Positions 1 to 9,504 of a stretch of DNA of 64,000 nt are shown here, in pieces (position 1 is the stretch's first letter; every line of letters begins with the position of its first letter). The translations under genes and the position numbers were made by a program. Under the pieces are notes generated by a model, which saw nothing but the letters and a program-made list of their open reading frames with translations, was not told the DNA's origin and ran no database searches. Origin of the DNA: Orobanche coerulescens (lineage: Eukaryota; Streptophyta; Magnoliopsida; Lamiales; Orobanchaceae); the NCBI GenBank assembly GCA_033398695.1, contig JAWKAU010000035.1, forward strand, positions 62,001-126,000. The letters are read 5' to 3'.

Positions 1-1
1 T

Positions 2-468
2 GTCTGTGTTCTTTTTGATACTGGTGATTCACACTACTTTTTATCTGCTTCTTGTTTGAGTTGTTTGCAATTAGATCACGTTACCAATTGTGAACCTTAT
101 ATGCTTGGTCTACCCAATAGTATAAGAATTGTTGGGAATTGTGAAGTGAAGGTCTGCCCGATTCGCATAAACGACAGTGACTGGTTGTCGAATTTAATTG
201 TGGTCGATTTACCTAAAGATGATGTGATCTTGGGTATGATTGGATGGATCGTCATGATGCCATATTTAGTATCCGCAAGTGAACAGTGACCGTCACATCT
301 GACGATGGCGTTGGGTGTACTTTTCAGGGTGACTATCCCATCCGTTTTGGGAGAGTCATCAGCGCTATGAAAGCAGTAAAACTGCTTAATCAGGGGTGTA
401 TTGGCTATTGGTGTTTCATGACCAAAACAGCGGATCGACCAGTCAAATTGGCCGATATTCCGGTAGTC
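2..468 (+). pseudogene. gypsy protease region, broken (copy 1)
   Basis: The retroviral-type aspartic protease would cleave the gag-pol polyprotein. The catalytic Asp-Thr-Gly triad is at 17-25, but the following residue is Asp (GAT at 26-28) where the sister copy at 13513 onward has Ala, giving DTGDSH instead of DTGASH. Frame 2 is open from the left edge to about 238. There one base is missing from the ATCGATTGG stretch seen in the sister copy, shifting the frame. The downstream part continues in another frame from 286 and leads into the linker before reverse transcriptase. The upstream part lies outside the window. Confidence 0.8.
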
Positions 469-479
469 CGAGACTACCT

Positions 480-1985
480 AGACGTGCTTCCAGATGAGTT
501 GCCAGGCTTACCTCCACATCGTGATGTAGAGTTAAATATTGAATTAGAGCCAGGTACGTCCTCGCTTTCGAAAGCACCCTATCGTATGGCTCCAAATGAG
601 ATACAGGAGTTGAAGAACCAGCTTGAGGATTTGATGCAGAAGGGCTATATTCGACCTAGTGCGTCCTCTTGGGGAGCACCGTTGTAATTGTACGGAAGAA
701 AGATGGATCCCTGCGTCTGTGTATTGATTATCGTGAGCTGAACAGGGTAACCATTAAGAACAAATATCCATTGCCGCGTATTGATGATTTATTGGATCAG
801 CTTCAGGGGGCTGCTGTGTTTTCTAAGATCGACTTGAGGTCCGGTTACCATCAGCTGAGGATTCGTGAGTCTGACATTTCGAAGACTGCTTTTCGTACTC
901 CCTATGGGCATTATGAGTTCGTAGTGATGCCTTTTAGACTGACTAATGCACCGGCAGTATTCATGGAGTTGATGAATCAGGTCTTTCTTAATTATCTGGA
1001 TCGCTTTGTAGTCATTTTTATTGATGACATTCTGATCTACTCTCGTGACCATGAAGAGCATGAGCATCATCTCCATCAAGTTCTCGAGGCGTTAAGACGG
1101 GAGCAGCTTTATGGAAAATTTTCTAAATGTGAGTTCTGGATGCGTGAAGTTATTTTTCTCGGCCATGTGATATCAGCCGATGGAGTGGAAGTAGACCCTC
1201 AAAAGACAGAAGCTATTCGAGATTGGCTACCTCCGAAGAACGTTAAGGAAGTACGCAGTTTCCTGGGACTAGCAGGTTATTACCGACGGTTCGTGGAAGG
1301 TTTTTCCAAGATTGCCCAACCGATGACTAACCTGTTGAGGAAGGATAAGAAGTATTTATGGTCAGAGGCATGTCAGCGGAGTTTTGATGAACTCAAGAGT
1401 CGGTTGATTTCGGCACTTATTTTGGTTCTACCGAAAGGAACAGAAGGATTCGTGGTGTATAATGACACATCTAAACAGGCCCTTGGATGTGTATTAATGC
1501 ATAACGGGAAGGTGATCTCCGATGCATCAAGACAGCTACGACCTTACGAGGTCAACTACCCCACCCATGATTTAGAACTTGCAGCCGTGGTGTTTGCTTT
1601 AAAAATATAGTGTCACTATCTGTATGGAGTTACCTGTCAGATTTTTACCGATCACAAGAGCCTAAAGTACATTTTTACTCAGAAGGAATTAAACATGAGG
1701 CAGAGAAGGTGGCTAGAACTCATCAAAGATTATGATATCGAGATCCTTTATCATCCGGGCAAAGCCAATGTAGTTGCCGACGCTTTGAGTCGTAAAATAG
1801 TACAGGAGCAGATGCTTGCCCGCTTGACAGTTCAGACAGAATTGCAGTTAGAGTTGGTGAGGCCAGAAATTGAAGTCTGGTTTCAAGGACAATTCTGCAC
1901 ACTGGAGATTTCATCGTCCCTTGAGGATATAATTAGATCGAAGCAGGTTACTGACCAATTCTTATCTCAAGTTCGGATGAAGTAA
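480..1985 (+). pseudogene. gypsy reverse transcriptase and RNase H, broken (copy 1)
   Basis: The reverse transcriptase copies element RNA into DNA; RNase H removes the template. Recognisable blocks are the LCIDYRELN segment (about 717-745), the VVMPF segment (about 920), the catalytic FIDDIL motif (about 1015-1035) and FLGHVIS (about 1158-1178). RNase H follows, with the first acidic residue in VYNDTS (about 1455) and the [10 protein letters not shown] block (about 1650-1680), ending with VVADALSRK (about 1770-1797). A frameshift near 680 separates the N-terminal finger region (286-687 frame) from the rest. A TAG at 1608-1610 replaces the TGG of the sister copy, and a one-base loss ends the frame at 1983-1985. 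Catalytic residues remain but the protein cannot be made whole. Confidence 0.85.
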
Positions 1986-3001
1986 CTCAAGGGAAAGCCA
2001 CTGGCTTTGTGATCCACAAGGATAGATTGATACGCTTCAGGAATTGAGTTTGTGTACCAGCAGACGACGAATTGAGGTACTCTATCCTGAGAGAAGCTCA
2101 TGCTACCCCGTACTCCATTCACCCAAGTTCTAGCAAAATGTATAAGGATTTGAAGCAATATTATTGGTGGGGAAGTATGAAACGTGAAGTTGCAGAGTTT
2201 GTTTCGAGGTGTTTAACCTGTCAACAGGTTAAGATTGAGCATCAGCGACCCGCTGGGATGCTGAAACCGCTCTCGATTCCTGAGTGGAAATGGGAGGACA
2301 TATCGATGGATTTTATCACTAGCTTACCGACTAGTTGTTGAGGGATGAATACGATTTGGGTGATTGTGGACCGCCTGACCAAATCAGCCCACTTTTTGGA
2401 GATAAAAGACACATGGGACCCGAGATATTGGCCCAGCTATTTATCAAAGAGATTGTAAGGTTACATGGTACCCCTAAGAGTATTGTATCAGATCATGACG
2501 GGCGATTCGTGTCATATTTCTGGAAAGCAGTTCCTCGTGCGATGGGTACGTAATTGAACTTCAGCATAGCTTTTCATCCGCAGACTGATGGTCAGACTTA
2601 GAGGACTATCCAGACTCTAGAGGATATGTTGAGGGCGTGCGTTCTTGATTGGAAGGATGATTGGGAGGCCCAACTACCTTTGGTGGAATTCACTTATAAT
2701 AATAGCTGGCACGCTTCGATTTAGATGGCACCTTATGAAGCATTGTATGGCCGTCGTTGTAGATCACCTCTGTGTTGGGACGATCTGTCTGAATCTTTGG
2801 GTATGGAACCCGATATGTTGTTAGCAGCCCGTGAGAAGATCACTCTGATTAAGAGTCTTTTGTTGACGGCTCAAAGCTGACAGAACTCTTACGCAGACAA
2901 TCGTCGACGACCACTTGAGTTCGAGGTCGGCGACCATGTACTAATGAAGGTGTCCCCTACTCGAGGTGTTTTTCGTTTTTGGAAGAGAGGCAAGCTGAGT
3001 C
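1986..3001 (+). pseudogene. gypsy integrase, broken and 3' truncated (copy 1)
   Basis: Integrase would insert the cDNA into host DNA. The HHCC zinc-binding domain is visible at about 2093-2235 (REAH then CLTC). The catalytic core has MDF (first Asp, about 2307), SDHDGRF (second Asp, about 2490-2510) and LEDMLRAC (Glu, about 2620-2640). Damage includes TGA at 2339-2341 (CGA in the sister copy), a frameshift near 2420, TAA where Gln is expected (about 2551), TAG at 2599-2601 that is shared with the sister copy, TAG at about 2724, and TGA near 2878. The GPY-type C-terminal domain is cut at about 3001. Confidence 0.82.
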
Positions 3002-3064
3002 CTAATGAAGGTGTCCCCTACCATGTCTGAATCTTTGGGTACGGAACCCGATATGTTGTTAGCA
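3002..3064 (+). other. scrambled junction made of two copied pol segments
   Basis: 3002-3021 repeats 2941-2960 (20 bp, exact by eye). 3024-3064 repeats 2786-2826 (41 bp, one mismatch). Immediately after, at 3065, the sequence becomes gag of the next T1 copy. The order is pol end, out-of-order pol filler, out-of-order pol filler, gag. This is the form expected of templated insertions during end joining or of template switching, rather than of an LTR-mediated event. An assembly artefact cannot be excluded. Confidence 0.75.
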
Positions 3065-3065
3065 T

Positions 3066-3699
3066 TGTATTGAAGACTTCGAGAAATTATTTGATATGGT
3101 CGACTGTCCAGCAGAGAATCGCTTCTCCATAGCAGCTTACTATCTTGGCAAGGGCGCCCACACCTGGTGGCTTTTGGTGAGGCCAGCTGATTGCGTATGT
3201 ACTTGGGATGTCGCCAACACCCAGTATTCTGCTGTGCACTAAGCTGGGGGTCTTCACGGAAACAGCCTCCCTACCATAATAAGTAGGGGCATGGTCTGCG
3301 TACATCTTACCCTCCCCAGACCCTACTCTGAGCGGGATATACTGGGTATGTTTGGTTTGGTTTGGTTTTCATGCTAGACCGTTACTATCCAGGTCCTCTC
3401 CGCGAGGCCAAACTGTCAGAATTGCTGAATCCAGACCCGTCCGAAGATGATGATGTACTATCTGTTGCCGAGAAATTCCAGGCACTTCTTCCTTTTGCCG
3501 CGACGATTGACCGAATGGAGGCCGATAAGATTAAATATTTTCTCAAGAGGCTTAAACCCCGAATGAGAATGCAACTGCTAAATCACCACTATACGACCCT
3601 ACCAGAGTTCATCGAGAAAGCTCTGGAGTATGAATTGACCGCGAAAGAAACTTCCAAGAAGCAACCGCAGTCCAACAAAAAGAAATTCAGGAACCAGAA
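3066..3699 (+). pseudogene. gypsy gag, 5'-truncated and interrupted (T1 copy 2)
   Basis: This is the capsid (retrotransposon gag) part of T1 copy 2. 3066-3208 encodes a segment with DFEKLFDMV and the hallmark WWL following AAYYLGKGAH. A SINE-like insert (about 3210-3368) interrupts it. 3362-3699 continues with MLDRYYPGPLREAKL and IEKALEYEL, which matches the gag of element E (YPAPLREAKL, IEKALGADL). The 5' LTR, leader and gag N-terminus are missing, lost at the 3002-3064 junction. At 3700 element B interrupts the frame; gag resumes at 13027 with the zinc-knuckle region. Confidence 0.82.
3210..3368 (+). mobile_element. Au-like SINE, 3' part, inside gag
   Basis: The segment 3250-3350 has the conserved Au-SINE 3' body as I remember it: GGAAACAGCCTC, GGTCTGCGTACATCTTACC, CTCCCCAGACC, ATACTGGGTATG. 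It ends in a TTTGG-type repeat tail (3351-3368). The tRNA-related 5' head with A and B boxes is not evident, so the copy looks 5' truncated or rearranged. It lies between two parts of the same gag frame, as expected for an insertion. I could not delimit a clean target duplication. Confidence 0.55.
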
Positions 3700-4067
3700 T
3701 GTAATATCCTAGAATTTCCCTATGAATTTTTCGCATTATTTTATCTGGAATGTACTGTACAGAGTGGGACCGACACGATATGAGTGGATAATTTTGGAAA
3801 CCATGACAAAGTGCGTATGTCTATCGAGGTTATTTTGATTCTAGGATATTACATGCTTGGTGTGTTTTCGATGTCGGATATACCGTATGAGTATTTGTAT
3901 GATTGCCGTACTTGGTCGACAGTTGTAATTGAGGATATCGTGCATCAGACGTACCGTATGAGAATACTTTCGGGATTTCGTATATGTGTTCAGTATGCCG
4001 TATGTTCATATTTGTTATGTCGAGACGTTGGACAGGAATTGCTGGAAATGGCTAAGTATGGAAGCCA

Positions 4068-4655
4068 TTACGTACGTTATGTGTTGAAGCTTACGTACGT
4101 TAAATTGGTAGAGTTACGTACGTTATGGCCGAGACATTACGTACGTAACATGGGAATCAGACGATCGAGTCGTGGTCGGCAGGTGGGACCCTGTGTCGGC
4201 AACTTTCGGCGGAGGATGTTGACAGGTGAGTCAACGTACGTGTTACGTACGTTATACAGGACGTGTTACGTACGTAACACGACCATTGTACTATAGCAAG
4301 TCAACGTACGTATTACGTACGCAACGGAACAAGTGTTACGTACGTTACGGGGCGACTGGCCGAGTCATGGCCGAGATGACCTGGATGGCCGAGCATGGCC
4401 GGACGTGACTCGTTGGGATGGCCGAGCATGGCCGGACGTGACTCGTTGGGATGGCCGAGCATGGTCGGCAGTGACTCGCTGGGGACTAGGACTGGCCGAT
4501 TACGTACGTAAGGCTGTGGCTGGTTACGGCCGTAATGGCCGATTCCGTACGTAAGGGAGCTGCCGGTTACGTACGTAAGGGTTCCGAACAAACTGGACAG
4601 TAAGGTAGGCCGCTGCCGGTTACGTACGTAAGCCACGGCCGGTTACGTACGTAAC
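4068..4655 (+). promoter_or_regulatory. CGNNCG palindrome cluster in U3 of element B 5' LTR
   Basis: By eye there are about 15 CGTACG cores, most within TTACGTACGTAA or one-mismatch forms (for example near 4068, 4092, 4114, 4137, 4234, 4245, 4266, 4313, 4500, 4567, 4621, 4643), plus one TTACGGCCGTAA at about 4523. They end about 20 bp before TATATAA (4675). TACGTA is the A-box form of the ACGT core bound by plant bZIP factors, so a transcriptional role is plausible but unproven. Confidence 0.7.
4382..4480 (+). repeat. 33-bp tandem repeat, three units
   Basis: Three consecutive units of about 33 bp beginning GATGGCCGAGCATGG, each containing GACTCG; the third has drifted. They lie inside the palindrome cluster of the B 5' LTR. 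The paired LTR has a degraded version at about 9240-9340. Confidence 0.75.
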
Positions 4656-4674
4656 TGGCCGGCAGGTCTCGACC

Positions 4675-4681
4675 TATATAA
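4675..4681 (+). promoter_or_regulatory. TATA box of element B 5' LTR
   Basis: TATATAA lies just downstream of the palindrome cluster and followed by AGGCCTGG. The same box is at 9524-9530 in the 3' LTR. Its position indicates the U3/R transition shortly downstream, so roughly the first 1 kb of the LTR is U3. Confidence 0.65.
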
Positions 4682-6058
4682 GGCCTGGACCGAGTCACCC
4701 TTATCATTTTCCATTTTTCTTCGTTCCTTCCGCGATTTCTTCAGCAAATATGATGGTTTTGAGTAGAATCAACTTATAACAACATGTTTTGGAAGTTGGA
4801 ATCATGGATTAACATCATCCTCCACCCGGATCGAAGGTAAGAACACATGAACTTTTGGTTTTTGGATGTTCTTGAGGTTTCTTGGTGTTTTGGCCGATTT
4901 GCTCCATTTTGATTCAGATTATTGGTAGAACTTGATTGTATACTCGTAATCATTCAATACTCTTGAAGTTTTGTGGAACAAATTCGAGTATTTCTTCGTT
5001 AAAATGATTAAATTGGATTATGCCTTCAAAGTGTTCGATGAAATGCCTCAATGAGTTGAACTTGGGAAATTCTATACTTTTTCGTATGAATGATGGTTGA
5101 ATTGATATTGTTGTGATGATTCTTGGTATTTACGAGAATTTTGTTAAGGGAAGATAATGAATGGGTGATCAAATGATTCGATTATGTTGTTATGAATATG
5201 GAATCGTAATATTCTCGATGTTCTTGGTAGTTTGTTGCGATTCGTGATGTTATGGGAAGTATATATGTTGAAGACATCGTTAGGACCATTGAACACCGAA
5301 TTTCGGCTTGTGTTCGTATTGTTAAGAGTTGATACGGTTTGGTTTCGTATGATCGAGATGTCGTTGAACCGTCGAGTTTGATTAGTTGGTCATTTCGGTT
5401 GTTGATTGTTGTTGAACGTATCGTTAACTAATTATTGCATTAGGTTGCGTTTAGTGATCGTTGAAGTTAACCGCCAGCCGCGGACGAAATGGGTCATGGA
5501 GCTTGTAGACGAAGACGGCGGGATTGATAGTGGCTTCGCGAATTGGTATCAAGGCAAGTTATGCTTGCTCAGTTCATAATGTTAATAAATGATTTCGTTT
5601 TCATTTCATTTATGATTCATATAGCAATGGTATTATGGAATATATCAATTGTCGGAATGGTGGTATGTATGGTATTTTTGGACTAAGATAAATCATAATG
5701 TATATGATTTTAAAGATGTCTAGTGGAAATGGGAACGTGAATTATAATTTGGTCTATTGCATGAGAAGTTGGATATCAAGGTTAGTTATCGTGTCGATGT
5801 TGAACTCGGGATGGTGGTTTGGTATTAGTTATGAACTGTACTTCATTTTGGATTGTCGGATAAACCGTGTATTCGTTCAGGGCGGTTGGTCGTGGAAAGG
5901 TTGGCGTCTCCAGCTTGAGGTAAATTAATATTGTTAGATTATGATAATCATCATGTTGCATTATTGCATGTGTGTGTTGATATTTCATGCGGTGAGTGTG
6001 CACCATTGTTTGTTACGTTTTGTAATGTGCTCTTCCTTTGAGCTGTGATCTGTTGGGC

Positions 6059-6270
6059 CGATGTGTTAGGGGATAAGACCTATATGGCACCTATGTTCCG
6101 GGGTATTCCTGTGTGGATACTTTCGTGACCCTTGGTTGCGACCTTGGGGTATTTTGTGATTGCATGAAATGTGTTAGGGGATAAGACCTATATGGCACCT
6201 ATGTTCCGGGGTATTCCTGTGAGATGCTTCCGTGACCCTTGGCTGCTGCCTTGGGGTTTATGTGTTATAT
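6059..6270 (+). repeat. direct duplication of about 110 bp in element B LTR
   Basis: Two copies of a block beginning ATGTGTTAGGGGATAAGACC (about 6060 and 6172) and ending near CTTGGGGT. Repeated likewise at about 10910-11105 in the 3' LTR. Confidence 0.75.
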
Positions 6271-6982
6271 TATATGCATTGTTGAGCATGATGTGGACTA
6301 TTGTCTGATGGAAATACGACATTGTGGTCGTGCCGGTCTTCTATGATCGAGTTACTGTTGCTCTTTTGGGAAGTCTTTTGATCCTTGATGGATATGCGTT
6401 TCTTTGAGATTTGTTGTCATGTTGTATCGTGACGTCTATCTTGAGTCTTATTGATTGGTCGTTCACAGTCCATGTATAATTGGATCTGTTCAATATTTGG
6501 GTTGTCCTTGAAATCCCGTATATATATGATTTGTATATGGTTGACGATTTTATTCTCTCGTATATCTGTCCCCGTTGATCCTTTTCTGATCTCGTTTGGA
6601 GTTACCTTATCGATGGTCAACTCATTGATATCGATCCTTGATAAATCTCGTTTGGAATTCACCCTGTCATTGGTAATCTCGTTCGTTATTGATCCTTATT
6701 GATTCCGTTTGGGAGTTGTCTCACCGTTGGTATTCTTGGTTATTAGTCCTTGATTGATGTTATTGGAGTTTACCGTGTCGTCGGTATTCTCGTTTGTCGA
6801 TTCCTTATTGCTCTTGTTGGAGTTTACCGTATCGTTGGTATTCCCACTTGTTGGTCCTTATTGATCTTGCTAGAGTTTACTGTGTCGTCAGTATTCTCGG
6901 TTGTTTACCCTTTATTGATCTTATTTGAGTTTATCGTACCGTTGGTATTTCTGGTTGTCGACTCTTATTAACCTTGTTAGAG

Positions 6983-7310
6983 TTTACCGTGTCGTCGGTA
7001 TTCTCGGTTATTGATTCTTCCTTGATCCTTACCGTGTCGTCGGTATTCTCGGTTATTGATTCTTCATTGATCCTTACCGTGTCGTCGGTATTCTCGGCTG
7101 TCGACCTTTTATTGATCTTGATGGGATTTGCCGTGTCGTCGGTATTCTCGGTTATTGATTCTTCGTTGATCCTTACCGTCTCGTCGGTATTCTCGGTCAT
7201 TGATTCTTCGCTGATCCTTACCGTCTCGTCGGTATTCTCGGTTATTGATTCTTCGTTGATCCTTACCGTCTCGTCGGTATTCTCGGTTATTGATTATTCG
7301 TTGATCTTGT
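6983..7310 (+). repeat. 45-bp tandem array, about seven units (B 5' LTR)
   Basis: Units share CGTCGGTATTCTCGGTTATT and GATTCTTC-TTGATCC with a period of 45 bp (one longer unit). Because 45 is a multiple of three, the array reads as an open frame with a 15-residue repeat, but it sits in an LTR and has no homology I recognise. Looser relatives of the unit extend upstream to about 6560. Confidence 0.8.
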
Positions 7311-8191
7311 TGGAGTTACCAGATCATGGTATTCTCGTCCATGTTGATCCTTTGTCGATCTTGTGTGGAAATATCATGTCATTGATATTTCCGTTGTGAT
7401 GCATCGATTGTTTATCATTATTGACTGTGTGAGTATTCATGCTTTGTATTGATATCCGGGACTTGCCATTGTTTCGGGACAGTTGATTTGCAGATGTATC
7501 GTGTGATATCAGTTCCTATCAGTATTGGGATCCAATTGTGCGATCCAGCCAGCAGAATTGAACTTGGCCAGATTATTCTATACTCGAGATATGTTTATGA
7601 TTGGAAATCTTGGTAGTGTTTCGGATACTGATGCAGTGATTACATTTGAATTCGTTCATTACTGAAGGACACGAGGCGTGGGATATGGTAAGAATTGATT
7701 GTTATGGTTGTGACAGGTTGGTAAGGTTACTCCGGTAAAATACATGGGGAATGTTCTTACTCTGTAGATTACATTGATATGTATTGTTTTTGTGATGTGA
7801 TCGTTATCTTTGTTGAGTATTATGGCTGACCCCGTCGTGGGCTTTATCTTTTAGGTACTCGGAGTTCGAGCTAATAGCGGTCGTGAAGGGATGAGCTTTC
7901 CGGTGATACTGGCTATGGCGTAGTTGTTGGGATTCGAGTGTTCTTTCTGTTTTTTTTATAATTCCGCTGTAAATGTAATTAATTGTGTTTTTATCCGCTG
8001 CGTGTGTATATTTAAATTGGCTTTCAGTATTCTTTGAACTGTGTTTTTATCCGTTGCGTGTGTGTGTGTTCTTTCAAAGGGCTTTTTGACATTTTTAAGC
8101 GTTTGCGAAAATAATTTTAGCCTTGTGGGTTCCAATATGGGGCCCACGGCGCTGTAATATTCCCGGTCAGTTTTGGGGGTGTTACAGAAAA

Positions 8192-8203
8192 TGGTATCGG
8201 AGC
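8192..8203 (+). other. primer binding site of element B
   Basis: TGGTATCGGAGC, five bases after the 5' LTR. It matches the plant initiator tRNA-Met complement TGGTATCAGAGC at 11 of 12 positions. The same variant is used by element E. Confidence 0.8.
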
Positions 8204-8550
8204 TTGGGTTTCGTAAAACCCGGGCGTGTGTGTTATGTGGCTCTACCGGTTCGGTAGTAGCGTGACTTTTGAAAATGATTTTCTGACTTTTGGGTCAAAC
8301 CGATTTTGGAGGTTTCAAAATTTTTGAAATATTTTCAAATTATTGTATTTGCGATGCCTGTGTGTTGAGACTTTGTATGAGAGTCGTATGCTGGTATCAC
8401 GGAAGATCATCGACTTCAAGGACCTGTAAGTGTGTTCTTTCAGTTATTTCAGTTTTGGTGATGATTATTTGAGTATGATGTCGTGATTTTGAGATATTTC
8501 GGGATTGAGATACTGATTGTGACAGGATTTTGAGTTTCGAGCACGAAACT

Positions 8551-8568
8551 TATTTAAGTGGGTAGATA
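8551..8568 (+). other. polypurine tract of element B
   Basis: TTTAAGTGGGTAGATA immediately before the 3' LTR, following a GAAACTT block typical of the other elements in this window. It is purine-rich but interrupted, weaker than the tracts of T1 and E. Confidence 0.55.
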
Positions 8569-8939
8569 TGTAATATCCTAGAATTTCCCTATGAATTTTT
8601 CGCATTATTTTATCTGGAATGTACTGTACAGAGTGGGACCGACACGATATGAGTGGATAATTTTGGAAACCATGACAGCCGTGCCAGTATGTCTATCGAG
8701 GTTATTTTGATTCTAGGATATTACATGCTTGGTGTGTTTTCGATGTCGGATATACCGTATGAGTATTTGTATGATTGCCGTACTTGGTCGACAGTTGTAA
8801 TTGAGGATATCGTGCATCAGACGTACCGTATGAGAATACTTTCGGGATTTCGTATATGTGTTCAGTATGCCGTATGTTCATATTTGTTATGTCGAGACGT
8901 TGGACAGGAATTGCTGGAAATGGCTAAGTATGGAAGCCA

Positions 8940-9504
8940 TTACGTACGTTATGTGTTGAAGCTTACGTACGTTAAATTGGTAGAGTTACGTACGTTATGG
9001 CCGAGACATTACGTACGTAACATGGGAATCAGACGATCGAGTCGTGGTCGGCAGGTGGGACCCTGTGTCGGCAACTTTCGGCGGAGGATGTTGACAGGTG
9101 AATCAACGTACGTGTTACGTACGTTATACAGGACGTGTTACGTACGCACACCATCAGATCGTAGCAAGTCAACGCACGATACGACGCAACGGAACAAGTG
9201 TTACGACGTTACGGGCGATCGCCGAGTCGTGGCCGAGATGACTGGATGGCCGAGCATGGCCGACGTGACTCGTTGGGAGGGCCGTGCATGGCCGGACGTT
9301 ACTCGTTGGGATGGCCGTGCATGGTCGGCAGCGACTCGGGGCTAGATCGGCCGAATACGCACGTAAGGCCGTGGCGATTCTACGCCGTAATGGCCGATTC
9401 CGCACGTAAGGGAGCCGCTGCCACGCACGTAAGGGTGCCGAACAACCGGGACAGCAAGGTAGCCGCCGCTACGTACGTCGTAAGCCACGGCCTTACGTAC
9501 GTAA
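8940..9504 (+). promoter_or_regulatory. decayed CGNNCG palindrome cluster in element B 3' LTR
   Basis: Counterpart of 4068-4655. The first half is intact. From about 9145 many cores are altered: one-base losses (TTACGACGTT for TTACGTACGTT) and T-to-C changes (ACGCACG for ACGTACG). TATATAA follows at 9524-9530. Confidence 0.65.

Larger units (their letters stand above)
1..3001 (+). mobile_element. Ty3/gypsy chromovirus (T1 family) pol fragment, copy 1
   Basis: This is a decayed Tekay/Del-like chromovirus pol running protease, reverse transcriptase, RNase H, integrase. It enters the window inside the protease and stops abruptly in the integrase C-terminal part, at a scrambled junction starting at 3002. 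It has no LTR of its own here. It is closely related to the copy that resumes at 13027 and is aligned with it by eye throughout. Several stop codons and frameshifts make it non-functional. Family assignment rests on domain order (integrase last) and on the type of C-terminal tail seen in the related piece at 35890-36452. Confidence 0.9.
3700..8186 (+). repeat. Element B 5' LTR
   Basis: 4487 bp, TGTAATATCC to GGTGTTACA. U3 contains the CGTACG palindrome cluster (4068-4655), three 33-bp tandem units (about 4382-4480) and TATATAA at 4675-4681. Downstream (R/U5) it contains a duplicated 110-bp block (about 6059-6270) and a 45-bp tandem array (about 6983-7310). Long open frames inside it (for example 3784-4296 and 6974-7399) look incidental. 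It is nearly identical to the copy at 8569-13026 except inside the palindrome cluster and a few small gaps. Confidence 0.92.
8187..8568 (+). other. Element B internal region, non-coding (382 bp)
   Basis: Contains the primer binding site, anonymous AT-rich sequence and a polypurine tract. No gag, protease, reverse transcriptase or integrase fragment is visible. The short open frame near 8290-8472 has no recognisable domain. Confidence 0.85.

Noticed and set aside
789..1079. minus-strand frames opposite reverse transcriptase (also 14287-14577)
   Set aside because: They are antisense shadows of the conserved reverse transcriptase and vary with it.
3784..4296. 170-codon frame in the B 5' LTR, extended to 230 codons at 8653-9345 in the 3' LTR
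   Set aside because: It starts 85 bp inside an LTR, runs into the palindrome repeats, differs in frame content between the two LTRs and has no recognisable domain. Treated as incidental.
6974..7399. 141-codon repetitive frame and its minus-strand counterpart
   Set aside because: It is produced by the 45-bp tandem array whose unit is a multiple of three; both strands are open for the same reason.
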